A stretch of DNA of 6,921 bases. Origin: DATAWZ01 sp036266975. GTDB taxonomy: Bacteria > Actinomycetota > Thermoleophilia > Solirubrobacterales > Solirubrobacteraceae. The translations under genes were made by a program, and so were the position numbers. How positions within the stretch are numbered: position 1 is the stretch's first letter; each line of letters begins with the position of its first letter. The stretch is taken from the NCBI GenBank assembly GCA_036266975.1, contig DATAWZ010000202.1, positions 1-6,921 of the forward strand, written 5' to 3'. The notes beneath the pieces were generated by a model, which saw only the letters and a list, made by a program, of their open reading frames with translations, did not search any database and was not told the DNA's origin. Positions 1 through 5,589 of this stretch are shown here, piece by piece.

Positions 1-1
1 G

Positions 2-208
2 AGCGATACCTTCGACTTCACCAACGACTCGCCGCTCGCGCACAACTTCACGATCGAGCAGGCGGGCAAGGTCATCGCCGCCACGCCGACCTTCGATCAC
101 GGCACCAAGTCGTTCACGGTCACGCTCAAGGCGGGCACCTACCAGTTCCTGTGCACCGTTCCCGGCCACGCGGCGGCCGGCATGCAGGGCACGCTGACCG
201 TCAGCTAG
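2..208 (+). CDS. Cupredoxin (plastocyanin-like blue copper protein), C-terminal part
   Basis: This is the 3' end of a gene that begins before the window; 68 residues are visible, ending at a TAG. It encodes the C-terminal half of a type-1 copper protein, a small extracytoplasmic electron carrier or copper-binding domain. Seen directly: a His in LAHNF (visible residue 14), then FLCTVPGH with Cys51 and His56, then Met61 in GMQGTLTVS. The His-Cys-His-Met set is the complete ligand set of a mononuclear blue copper site, and the ending GTLTV is the usual last beta strand of plastocyanin, auracyanin and related proteins. The missing N-terminal part should carry a signal peptide or lipobox, which cannot be checked here. 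The redox partner is unknown. The gene is followed by a hairpin and a convergent gene, so it probably ends its transcription unit. Confidence 0.88.
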   Translation, partial: SDTFDFTNDSPLAHNFTIEQAGKVIAATPTFDHGTKSFTVTLKAGTYQFLCTVPGHAAAGMQGTLTVS

Positions 209-217
209 ATGATCGAT

Positions 218-240
218 CCCGAACCCGGGTGGGGTTCGGG
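218..240. terminator. Perfect 9-bp hairpin between convergent genes
   Basis: CCCGAACCC (218-226) and GGGTTCGGG (232-240) are perfect reverse complements around the 5-nt loop GGGTG. The hairpin begins 10 nt after the cupredoxin stop and lies 49 nt beyond the stop of the opposing VOC gene, so it could end transcription from both sides. No T-run follows on either strand, which is common for high-GC actinobacterial terminators but leaves the call unproven. Confidence 0.6.
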
Positions 241-288
241 TCAGTGGTCGCAGGCGATCCGTGGCCCCCGGCCGCGCACCCATGGGTT

Positions 289-729
289 TCAGTTGAGCTG
301 CTCGGCCAGTCCGATGACGATGCCCTCGGGGCCACGCAGGAAGCAGAGCCGGTAGCTGTCCTGGTACTGCGCGATCTCGCCGACGAGTTCGGCACCGTGG
401 CTGCGCAGGCGCGCAACGACGTCGTCGATGTCGTCGACCGCGAACATGATGCGGCGTATGCCCAGCGTGTTCGACGGCGCGTTCTCCGGCTCGGCTCTGA
501 CCGCCGGCGGCGCGTGGAACTTCGTCAGCTCAACCCGGCCGTGGCCGTCCGGGGTCCGCATCATGGCGATCTCGGCGCGGACGTCGTTGAGCCCGACGAC
601 GCGGTCCACCCAAGGCCCCTCGACCGGCGTCTCGCCTTCCAGCTCCATCCCGAGCTCGGCGAAGAACGCTTTGGCGGCCTCGAGGTCGTCGACCACGATG
701 AGAACGTTGTCCATCCGCTGAATCGTCAT
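289..729 (-). CDS. VOC superfamily (glyoxalase/bleomycin-resistance fold) protein
   Basis: The gene encodes 146 residues with two beta-alpha-beta-beta-beta modules, the standard VOC fold. Module 1 runs from MDNVLIVVDDLEAAKAFF (residues 6-23) to RVELTKF (65-71). Module 2 runs from GIRRIMFAVDDIDDVVARL (90-108) to GIVIGLAEQL (136-145). VOC proteins use these modules to bind a metal or ligand in glyoxalase I, dioxygenases and antibiotic-binding proteins. Of the four classical metal positions only Glu67 looks kept; the others appear to be Asn8, Arg93 and Gly140, so glyoxalase I activity is unlikely and the substrate is unknown. I chose the ATG at 729 because the family starts at this point and because a TATGCT hexamer lies 7 nt upstream, fitting a leaderless start. 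An in-frame ATG at 741, four codons earlier, overlaps that hexamer and is less likely. The gene stands alone and converges on the cupredoxin gene. Confidence 0.87.
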   Translation of the reverse strand: MTIQRMDNVLIVVDDLEAAKAFFAELGMELEGETPVEGPWVDRVVGLNDVRAEIAMMRTPDGHGRVELTKFHAPPAVRAEPENAPSNTLGIRRIMFAVDDIDDVVARLRSHGAELVGEIAQYQDSYRLCFLRGPEGIVIGLAEQLN

Positions 730-736
730 GTCCCGG

Positions 737-742
737 AGCATA
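737..742 (-). promoter_or_regulatory. Possible -10 element of a leaderless VOC gene transcript
   Basis: On the - strand, TATGCT occupies 742-737 and is followed by 7 nt and then the ATG at 729-727. It fits the TANNNT pattern of actinobacterial -10 elements placed so that transcription would start at or next to the start codon. No -35 consensus and no good Shine-Dalgarno sequence is seen. The call is inferred from spacing alone. Confidence 0.4.
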
Positions 743-1104
743 GGGTCGGATGCTCCGAGCGCTCCCCTCCCCGCCTCGCCCGGCCCATAAGCGCGCAGGA
801 CCGGCAGCTCGACCGGCCCGCGGTAGACCGCGGCCATCCTCGGTGGCGCGGCCTGCACGCTCGCGGTTGCGCTGAGCGACCTGTGCGCTCTTGCGGGCGC
901 CGCGCTCGCTCGCCGCACGGGACGGGACCCTCGAGGGCGGGTGCCGGCGGGTGCACGAGGCGGCCCTGCAGGGTGCTCTGCGCGGCGGGACGCATTCGGC
1001 CGGTCGCGCGGGGCTTGGGACCGGCGTCTCGCGGGCGATCGCCCAGGCACGGCGCGCGCGGGGGCGAGCGAGGGCCTCAACCAGCCGGTGGTCGCTTGAC
1101 GGGA

Positions 1105-1151
1105 GGGTGTGGTTCGTAACTTGCGCTATGCGCAACTCACCAACCACACCC
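1105..1151. repeat. Imperfect 22-bp inverted repeat with a palindromic core
   Basis: Arms 1105-1126 and 1130-1151 surround the 3-nt centre TAT and match at 19 of 22 positions; mismatches fall at 1115/1141, 1118/1138 and 1120/1136. The innermost 15 bases, TTGCGCTATGCGCAA (1121-1135), form a perfect 6+3+6 palindrome, and the outer ten bases of each arm also match perfectly. Core size and symmetry resemble operators bound by dimeric winged-helix repressors such as the MarR or HxlR families (inference). Alternatively it could fold as a long RNA hairpin ending transcription of the upstream - strand gene, whose stop lies 63 nt away; no T-run follows. A TTGACG hexamer at 1096-1101 and TAACTT at 1117-1122, spaced 15, might form a weak + strand promoter, but no convincing gene follows it. 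Confidence 0.65.
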
Positions 1152-1187
1152 CCCACAGGAACGCCCATTCCGCGCGGCCGCCGTGCC

Positions 1188-1218
1188 ACTAGTCCGAAGT
1201 TCCCCTGGTCGGGCTAGT
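1188..1218. terminator. Hairpin spanning the stop codon of the transglycosylase gene (weak)
   Basis: ACTAGTCCGA (1188-1197) and TCGGGCTAGT (1209-1218) pair at 9 of 10 positions around an 11-nt loop. The remaining pair would be a G-U wobble in + strand RNA and an A-C mismatch in - strand RNA. The right arm contains the TAG stop of the - strand lipoprotein gene. It might help stop transcription or only reflect chance; there is no T-run. Confidence 0.3.
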
Positions 1219-2680
1219 AACTCGTCCCCGGCGTGGGGACGGCGACCGCGCCGATGCCGTGCCCGATCGCCGCGGCGGCGTCGGAGGCGACCGTGACGTG
1301 GATCTCGTTGGGGAGCCGCACCCAGGCGATCAGATCGAGCGCGCTCAGCCGGTCGAGCTCGTACTGGAAGGCGAGCGCCTGCGCCGGCGAGCGGTAGCTG
1401 CGGGCGATGTCGAAGGCCCAGCCGGTCGTCTCCAGGTCCTGGCTGGCGCCGCCGAGCAGCCGCTCGGCCTGCCCGTCGCTCGCGGTCTCGATCAGCTCGA
1501 GCGGGGAGGCGCCGGAGATCTGCCTGACCTCCGCCCCCAGGTAGCCGAGCAGCGCCAGCGCGCCGGGCTGCAGGCCCCGGTAGCGCGCGACGGGCTGGTG
1601 GAGCTGGCGCGCCTCGGCGCCCATCTCCGCAGAGACCGCGATCCCGTCCCGGGCCAGGGCCGCCGCCGGCAGCCCCACGATCTCGCCGCTGCCCTCGGCG
1701 TGGGCCAGGTCGCTGGGCGAGCCGAAGTAGTCGGTGTGGCTCGGCGGGTGCAGCGCGACCTCCGAGCTCGCCGAGGCGACCTGCAGCGACTGCTCGGCGG
1801 CGAGCGCCTTGGGCGAGCGGCGGTAGAGCTCGATCGCCGCCCGCGCGGCGTACACCCGCCACAGGTAGGTCGAGGAGTCGTCCTGGAAGGAATAGAGCAG
1901 GTTCCAGGCGGTCGAGTACTGCGCCGGCGAGGTCGCGAAGTAGAGCTGGACGTAGGGCACCGGGCCGTGCCCGTAGTCGGTGAGCACCCGCTGGAGGTTG
2001 CCGATTCCCATGTGGTAGCTCTCGAGTGCCAGATCGGGCCGGCCGAGGGTCGCCAGGGCGGTCTTGAGGTAGTGGCAGGTCGCCGCCAGCGCGTCGGCGG
2101 GATCGAAGCGCGGGTCCACCTTCGCCCGCTGGGCGACCAGGCGCGCCGCGGCCGCGGCGCTGGTCACGCTGCCCAGCTGCGCGGTGATCCGCTCGCTGGC
2201 GGCGAGGTTGATGTGCATCCCCAGCAGCGTCTGCCCGGTGCTCGCGACGATCTGGGTCAGGCCGGCGGCGTCGGCGACCGAGTTGCCGGCGATGATCTCC
2301 GGCCGCCCGGCGCTCTCGAGCAGCACGAGCGCCTCGAGCGTGTCGGCGTCGATCGGGCAGCCGGTGCGGGCCACGGTGCGCTGGATCAGCGGTCGGTAGG
2401 CCTCGGTCCGCTGGATGCTCGCCTCCAGGCCGCCCGGGCTCATCTGGTAGAGCACGTTGGAGAGCCCGGCGGCCGCGCGGGCCTGGAACTCGCCGGCGGC
2501 CGCCGCCGTGTAGGCCAGCGGATCGCTCGCTCCAGTCGCCCGGATCGACCCCGTCCGCACCGGCCCGAAGGGCGCCGGGTCGCCCGAGCCGCAGCCGGCG
2601 AGCACGCTCGCGGCAAGGACGATCACCGCCAGCAGCGGCACGGGGAGCAGGCGGCGGGGCACCGCTGGGCAGGGTGCCAT
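1214..2680 (-). CDS. Lipoprotein with lytic-transglycosylase-like and M15/DUF5715-like peptidase domains
   Basis: The gene encodes 488 residues. The N-terminus is a lipoprotein signal: Arg9-Arg10, a hydrophobic stretch at 11-29 and the lipobox LAGC with Cys30, so the protein should sit on the outer face of the membrane. Residues about 100-235 resemble a soluble lytic transglycosylase (SLT) domain, which cuts peptidoglycan glycan chains: a candidate catalytic Glu122 in LLESAGRP, AAGLTQI (138-144), and LESYHMGIGNLQRVL (219-233), like the usual AxxAYNAG segment. Residues about 365-470 resemble the M15/DUF5715 D-Ala-D-Ala carboxypeptidase-like family, with ETTGWAFDI (417-425) and IHVTV (460-464). 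In the family motif HxxGxAxD the His is replaced here by Glu417, while Asp424 and His461 remain. The protein is therefore probably a wall enzyme with a modified or inactive peptidase part. It is divergent from the methyltransferase gene with 36 bp between starts. The start is supported by the signal peptide, although no close Shine-Dalgarno sequence is seen. Confidence 0.83.
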   Translation of the reverse strand: MAPCPAVPRRLLPVPLLAVIVLAASVLAGCGSGDPAPFGPVRTGSIRATGASDPLAYTAAAAGEFQARAAAGLSNVLYQMSPGGLEASIQRTEAYRPLIQRTVARTGCPIDADTLEALVLLESAGRPEIIAGNSVADAAGLTQIVASTGQTLLGMHINLAASERITAQLGSVTSAAAAARLVAQRAKVDPRFDPADALAATCHYLKTALATLGRPDLALESYHMGIGNLQRVLTDYGHGPVPYVQLYFATSPAQYSTAWNLLYSFQDDSSTYLWRVYAARAAIELYRRSPKALAAEQSLQVASASSEVALHPPSHTDYFGSPSDLAHAEGSGEIVGLPAAALARDGIAVSAEMGAEARQLHQPVARYRGLQPGALALLGYLGAEVRQISGASPLELIETASDGQAERLLGGASQDLETTGWAFDIARSYRSPAQALAFQYELDRLSALDLIAWVRLPNEIHVTVASDAAAAIGHGIGAVAVPTPGTSY

Positions 2681-2702
2681 GCGCGGCCGCCGCGCGCTCC
2701 GC

Positions 2703-2708
2703 TACGGT
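2703..2708 (+). promoter_or_regulatory. Possible -10 element of the methyltransferase gene
   Basis: TACGGT is followed by 8 nt and then the methyltransferase ATG at 2717, which fits a leaderless or near-leaderless transcript. No Shine-Dalgarno sequence is present. The hexamer lies in the 36-bp space shared with the divergent lipoprotein gene, so the two promoters must overlap or interfere. No -35 match is evident. Confidence 0.4.
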
Positions 2709-2716
2709 CGCCGGCG

Positions 2717-3583
2717 ATGCGCGTGCTCGACCCGCTGCCCGCCCGCGGAGGGCTCGAGCTCAGCGACGATCTGCTCGTGCGCGCCGACGCCGCCGAGGCC
2801 CTGGGGCGCCTGCCCGGCGGCACGTTCGACCTGATCTACGTCGACCCGCCGTTCAACACCGGTCGGCGCCGCGTGCGCCAGACGCTCGCCGTCGCGCGCG
2901 ATGAGCACGGGGGGACTCGCACCGGCTTTGGCGGGCGCCGCTACCGCGAGCAGGTCACGGGCTCGCTGCACTACGAGGATCGCTACGAGGACTACGTCGG
3001 CTTCCTGGTCCCGCTGCTGGCCCGCGCGCGCGAGCTGCTGGCCGAGCACGGCACCCTCTACGTGCACCTGGACCCGCGCGAGTCCCACTACGTCAAGGTC
3101 GAGCTCGACCGCGTCTTCGGTCGCGACTGCTTTCTGAACGAGATCGTCTGGGCCTACGACTTCGGCGGCCGTTCCAAGCGCCGCTGGCCGGCCAAGCACG
3201 ACACGATCCTCGTCTATGTGCGCGACCCGCGCGCCTACTGGTTCGACGCCGACGCGGTCGATCGCGAGCCCTACATGGCGCCGGGGCTGGTGACCGCCGA
3301 GAAGGTGGCGCGGGGCAAGCTGCCCACCGACACCTGGTGGCACACGATCGTCCCCACCAGCGGCGCCGAGAAGACCGGCTACCCGACCCAGAAGCCCGAG
3401 GGCGTGCTGCGGCGGATCGTCATCGCCTCGAGCCGGCCCGGCGGCTGGTGCCTGGACTTCTTCGCCGGCTCGGGCACGCTCGGCGCGGTCGCCGGGCCGC
3501 TCGGCCGGCGGTTCGTGCTGATCGACAGCAGCGCCGATGCCCTTGCTGTCATGCAGCGCCGTCTGGGAGGATCCGCGCCGTGA
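2717..3583 (+). CDS. Site-specific DNA methyltransferase, beta class (N4-cytosine or N6-adenine), orphan
   Basis: The gene encodes 288 residues. The enzyme would transfer a methyl group from S-adenosylmethionine to an exocyclic amino group of adenine or cytosine at a specific DNA site. Motifs in order: catalytic motif IV as DPPFN (residues 43-47) after FDLIYV; TLYVHLDPRESHYVK (113-127); the KHDTILVYVRDP strand (160-171); TGYPTQKPEGVLRR (220-233); and the S-adenosylmethionine-binding FFAGSGT (248-254). Catalytic motif first and FxGxG last is the beta-class order of the N6_N4_Mtase family (PF01555). The protein is compact and ends soon after the FxGxG part, leaving residues about 48-90 and 150-215 as candidate target-recognition regions. 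No restriction endonuclease or specificity gene is next to it, so it appears solitary. Its end overlaps the next gene by GTGA. The ATG at 2717 is preferred because family similarity starts just after it. The recognition sequence cannot be told from sequence alone. Confidence 0.9.
   Translation: MRVLDPLPARGGLELSDDLLVRADAAEALGRLPGGTFDLIYVDPPFNTGRRRVRQTLAVARDEHGGTRTGFGGRRYREQVTGSLHYEDRYEDYVGFLVPLLARARELLAEHGTLYVHLDPRESHYVKVELDRVFGRDCFLNEIVWAYDFGGRSKRRWPAKHDTILVYVRDPRAYWFDADAVDREPYMAPGLVTAEKVARGKLPTDTWWHTIVPTSGAEKTGYPTQKPEGVLRRIVIASSRPGGWCLDFFAGSGTLGAVAGPLGRRFVLIDSSADALAVMQRRLGGSAP
3565..3570 (+). promoter_or_regulatory. Strong ribosome-binding site for the glutaredoxin-like gene
   Basis: GGGAGG lies inside the end of the methyltransferase gene, 9 nt before the GTG at 3580. 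It decides this start, since no other start codon nearby has such a site. It also contrasts with the lead genes of the window, which lack Shine-Dalgarno sequences. Confidence 0.75.
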
Positions 3584-3855
3584 AGCTCTACGTCTGCTAC
3601 GGCACCTGGCGGCCGGCGCCTCGGCCCGGAGGGCACCCCTGCGGCGCCGCCTACCACGCGCTGCGCGACGCGGGCTACAAGCCGCAGGTCACGCGGGCCT
3701 ACGGCCTGGGTGCGCTGCCCGCGCTCACGCCGGGCCGGCGTGAGGTCAAGCGTCTCACCGGCAACACCTGGGTCCCCACCCTCGTCCTGGACGACGGCGA
3801 GGTCATCGACGGCTCCAAGAAGATCGTCGCCTGGGCCAAGGCCCACCCGGCGTAG
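3580..3855 (+). CDS. Small glutaredoxin / GST N-terminal-domain-like protein
   Basis: The gene encodes 91 residues with a thioredoxin-like (glutaredoxin/GST-N) pattern: strand KLYVCYG (2-8), helix HPCGAAYHALRDAGY (19-33), REVKRLTG (54-61), WVPTLVLDDGEVIDGS (64-79) with the cis-proline loop at Val65-Pro66-Thr67, and a last helix KKIVAWAKAHP (80-90). The DGSKKIVAWA part corresponds to the segment of GST N-domains that contacts glutathione. Cys6 and Cys21 are present but not as a CxxC pair, so classic dithiol glutaredoxin chemistry is doubtful; a monothiol role through Cys21 at the helix start is possible. The GTG start overlaps the methyltransferase stop (GTGA), with GGGAGG 9 nt upstream, so the two genes are surely co-transcribed and translationally coupled. 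The partner thiol (glutathione is rare in Actinobacteria; mycothiol is usual) and the substrate are unknown. Confidence 0.8.
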   Translation: MKLYVCYGTWRPAPRPGGHPCGAAYHALRDAGYKPQVTRAYGLGALPALTPGRREVKRLTGNTWVPTLVLDDGEVIDGSKKIVAWAKAHPA

Positions 3856-3857
3856 CC

Positions 3858-4100
3858 TGCGCAGACCCCGCGCTCAGCTGGTCCGTCAGCTACTCGGGTT
3901 TGGTGGCGACCGATGCGCGCGGCCACGGGTTGCCGGCGCGTGTGTGGGTGAGAGCCGGTCGGCTGGTGATCCCGGTGGCGGACGCGGGCGCGAGATATCC
4001 GCTGCGGATCGATCCGGTGATCCACCAGCCGGTCGCTCAGCAGGGCACTCCGCTGGTCGGTGATTGCCCGGGTTCGTGCTCGGGCCCGAATGCCCGCGGC
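3858..4100 (+). pseudogene. Fragment of an FG-GAP-type secreted surface protein (5' and 3' truncated)
   Basis: One frame starting at 3858 reads ADPALSWSVSYSGLVATD, later ARYPLRIDPVIHQ (about 3990-4028), then LVGDCPGSCSGPN (about 4053-4091). I recognise this arrangement, a YSGLxATDARG segment, an ARYPLxIDP segment and then a C-x3-C-SGPN repeat start, from large secreted FG-GAP/beta-propeller proteins of Solirubrobacterales. In those, this part sits between the N-terminal region and the first propeller repeats. Here it has no start codon, signal peptide or upstream part: similarity begins within a few bases of the thioredoxin-fold gene's stop. After about 4100 the repeat sequence is no longer recognisable, although the frame stays open through chance high-GC openness into cydA. 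It is best read as a remnant left by deletion or recombination. The family call rests on recall of conserved segments, not a search. Confidence 0.65.
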
Positions 4101-4224
4101 GGACCGGGGCCCCTCGGTAGATGGGGCTCTGCGACGAGCACGGGGTTCGCTGACCATACGCGACGCACGCGCCCGCACGAGCTGGTCGGCGCCACCGTGG
4201 CAATCGCCGCCGGCCCGCCCGCCG

Positions 4225-4230
4225 TGACAT
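4225..4230 (+). promoter_or_regulatory. Possible -10 element of cydAB
   Basis: TGACAT is followed by 9 nt and then the GTG at 4240; the overlapping CATCAT at 4228-4233 is an alternative, 6 nt from the start. The placement resembles that of the methyltransferase and VOC genes. No Shine-Dalgarno sequence or -35 match is seen, and no recognisable redox-regulator site was identified in the preceding 100 bases. Confidence 0.3.
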
Positions 4231-4239
4231 CATGCGCCC

Positions 4240-5586
4240 GTGGCGACGGCGGCGCCGATGCTCGCCCCGGTGCACCAGGCCTATCTGCTGGAGGCGCGGC
4301 AGATGCAGGCCCTGTCCTTTGCCGTGCACATCCCGCTGGTGTGCTTCGGGATCGCCTTCCCGGCGATCATCATGTTTGTCGAGTGGCGCGCCCTGCGCAC
4401 CGGCGATCCGCTCTACCGCACCCTCGCGCGGCGCTGGTCGCGGGTGATGGCCGCCCTGTTCGCCGTCGGCGTGATCACCGGCACGCTGCTGAGCTTCGAG
4501 ATGGGCTTGCTGTGGCCCGGGTTCACGGCCGCGTTCGGCAGCGTCTTCGGGCTGGGGTTCGCGCTGGAGGGCTTCTCCTTCTTCCTGGAGGCGATCTTCA
4601 TCGGCATCTACGTCTACGGCTGGGATCGCCTGAAGCCGCGCACCCACCTGCTCACCGGCATCCCGATCGTGATCGCCGGCTTCACCGGCTCGCTGTTCGT
4701 GATCGCCGTCGACGCCTGGATGAATCACCCCGGCGGCTTTCGCCTGCACGACGGAAAGGTCACCGACGTGCGGCCGCTGCGGGCGCTGTTCGGCAACTCC
4801 TACCTGTGGCACGAGCTGATCCACATGTACATCGCCGGCTACATCGTCACCGGCTTCCTGCTCGCCGCCGCCTACGCGGTCGGCCGGCTGCGTTCGCGCG
4901 AGCGGCCGGCGACCCGCTACGAGCGCACCGCGCTGGCCATCCCGCTGGCGATCGCCGCGCTCGCCTCGCCCGTGCAGGTCGTGGTCGGCGACTGGGCCGC
5001 GCGCGACGTGGCCACGACCCAGCCGATCAAGCTCGCCGCGATCGAGGGCCTGTACCGCACGACCAGGGGCGCCCCCGAGCACGTGCTCGGCTGGTACACC
5101 GCAGGCCAGGTCAAGTACGGGATCAAGATCCCGCACCTGCTCTCGCTGCTCTCCTTCCACAGCTGGAACGCCAAGGTCATCGGCCTGGACACCGTCCCGC
5201 CGTCAGACCGCCCACCGATCAACATCGTGCGCTTCTCCTTCCAGACGATGGTCGGGATCGGCACGATGCTCGCCGTGCTCGGCCTGCTCACCCTGGTCGT
5301 GATGGCCCGTACCCGGCGCCTGCCGGGCAACGTCTGGTTCTACCGGGCCGTCGCGGCCGCCGGCCCGCTGTCGGTGGTCGCCCTCATCGCCGGCTGGGTG
5401 ACCACCGAGGTCGGCCGCCAGCCGTGGGTCGTCTACGGGGTGATGCGCACCTCCCAGGCGGTCACCGGCGCGCACGGGATCCCGTTCGGCTACGGCGCGC
5501 TGGTCGTCGTCTACCTCGCGGTCGCGTGCGCGGTCGTGTTCATCCTGCGCCGCCTCGCGCGCTCCCCGCTCCCCGCCGCCGCCTGA
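4240..5586 (+). CDS. cydA: Cytochrome bd-type quinol oxidase subunit I (short Q-loop)
   Basis: The gene encodes 448 residues with about nine membrane helices. CydA carries all three hemes and oxidises quinol on the outer face while reducing O2 to water. Key residues by comparison with E. coli: His30 in FAVHIPL (axial ligand, E. coli His19), the glutamate pair Glu110/Glu117 in LEGFSFFLEA (proton and heme pocket), His195 in IHMYIAGY (E. coli His186), Lys264 and Glu269 in QPIKLAAIEG (quinol-site Lys252/Glu257), Met337 in FQTMVGIG (E. coli Met393), and GRQPW at 392-396. The loop between helices 6 and 7 is only about 80 residues, so this is the short Q-loop type, and the protein is shorter than E. 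coli CydA (522). The GTG at 4240 is used because it keeps the full N-terminus; an in-frame ATG at 4258 is an equally simple choice and loses only six residues. cydB follows after 3 nt. Confidence 0.95.
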   Translation: MATAAPMLAPVHQAYLLEARQMQALSFAVHIPLVCFGIAFPAIIMFVEWRALRTGDPLYRTLARRWSRVMAALFAVGVITGTLLSFEMGLLWPGFTAAFGSVFGLGFALEGFSFFLEAIFIGIYVYGWDRLKPRTHLLTGIPIVIAGFTGSLFVIAVDAWMNHPGGFRLHDGKVTDVRPLRALFGNSYLWHELIHMYIAGYIVTGFLLAAAYAVGRLRSRERPATRYERTALAIPLAIAALASPVQVVVGDWAARDVATTQPIKLAAIEGLYRTTRGAPEHVLGWYTAGQVKYGIKIPHLLSLLSFHSWNAKVIGLDTVPPSDRPPINIVRFSFQTMVGIGTMLAVLGLLTLVVMARTRRLPGNVWFYRAVAAAGPLSVVALIAGWVTTEVGRQPWVVYGVMRTSQAVTGAHGIPFGYGALVVVYLAVACAVVFILRRLARSPLPAAA

Positions 5587-5589
5587 CCG

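Larger units (their letters stand above)
730..1213. other. Gene-free gap between the VOC and lytic-transglycosylase genes
   Basis: This stretch of 484 bases lies between two - strand genes. Several frames stay open, but their translations are Arg/Ala/Pro-rich, match no family I recognise, have no start with a ribosome-binding site, and look like ordinary high-GC open frames. The only clear structure is the inverted repeat near 1105-1151, plus a weaker hairpin over the stop codon of the right-hand gene. A decayed gene too far gone to recognise is possible but not shown. Confidence 0.5.

Noticed and set aside
730..1080. N-terminal extension of the VOC frame up to about position 1080
   Set aside because: The frame is open but gives an Arg/Ala/Pro-rich sequence unlike any VOC protein. 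The family starts at residue MTIQRMDN, and a -10-like hexamer sits just before that codon. A stretch reading MAAVYRGPVELPV faintly recalls an alcohol dehydrogenase start, but nothing else supports that.
1128..1217. A 29-codon + strand open frame starting in the centre of the inverted repeat
   Set aside because: It has no ribosome-binding site and a Pro/Thr/Arg-rich sequence, lies inside a palindrome, and overlaps the stop of the opposing gene; more likely chance.
1259..2716. A very long + strand open frame that runs antisense through the whole lipoprotein gene and joins the methyltransferase frame
   Set aside because: The part before 2717 is the antisense of a convincing lipoprotein with a signal peptide and domains. 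Its translation is Arg/Gly/Val-rich without family features, and openness is expected in high-GC DNA; only the part from 2717 is a real gene.
3876..3891. AGCTG/CAGCT hairpin after the thioredoxin-fold gene as a terminator
   Set aside because: A 5-bp stem without a T-run, inside the surface-protein remnant, is too weak to call.
3886..5160. A - strand open frame opposite cydA
   Set aside because: Its sequence is rich in charged residues and Gly/Arg, without domains, and mirrors cydA codon bias; it is an antisense shadow.
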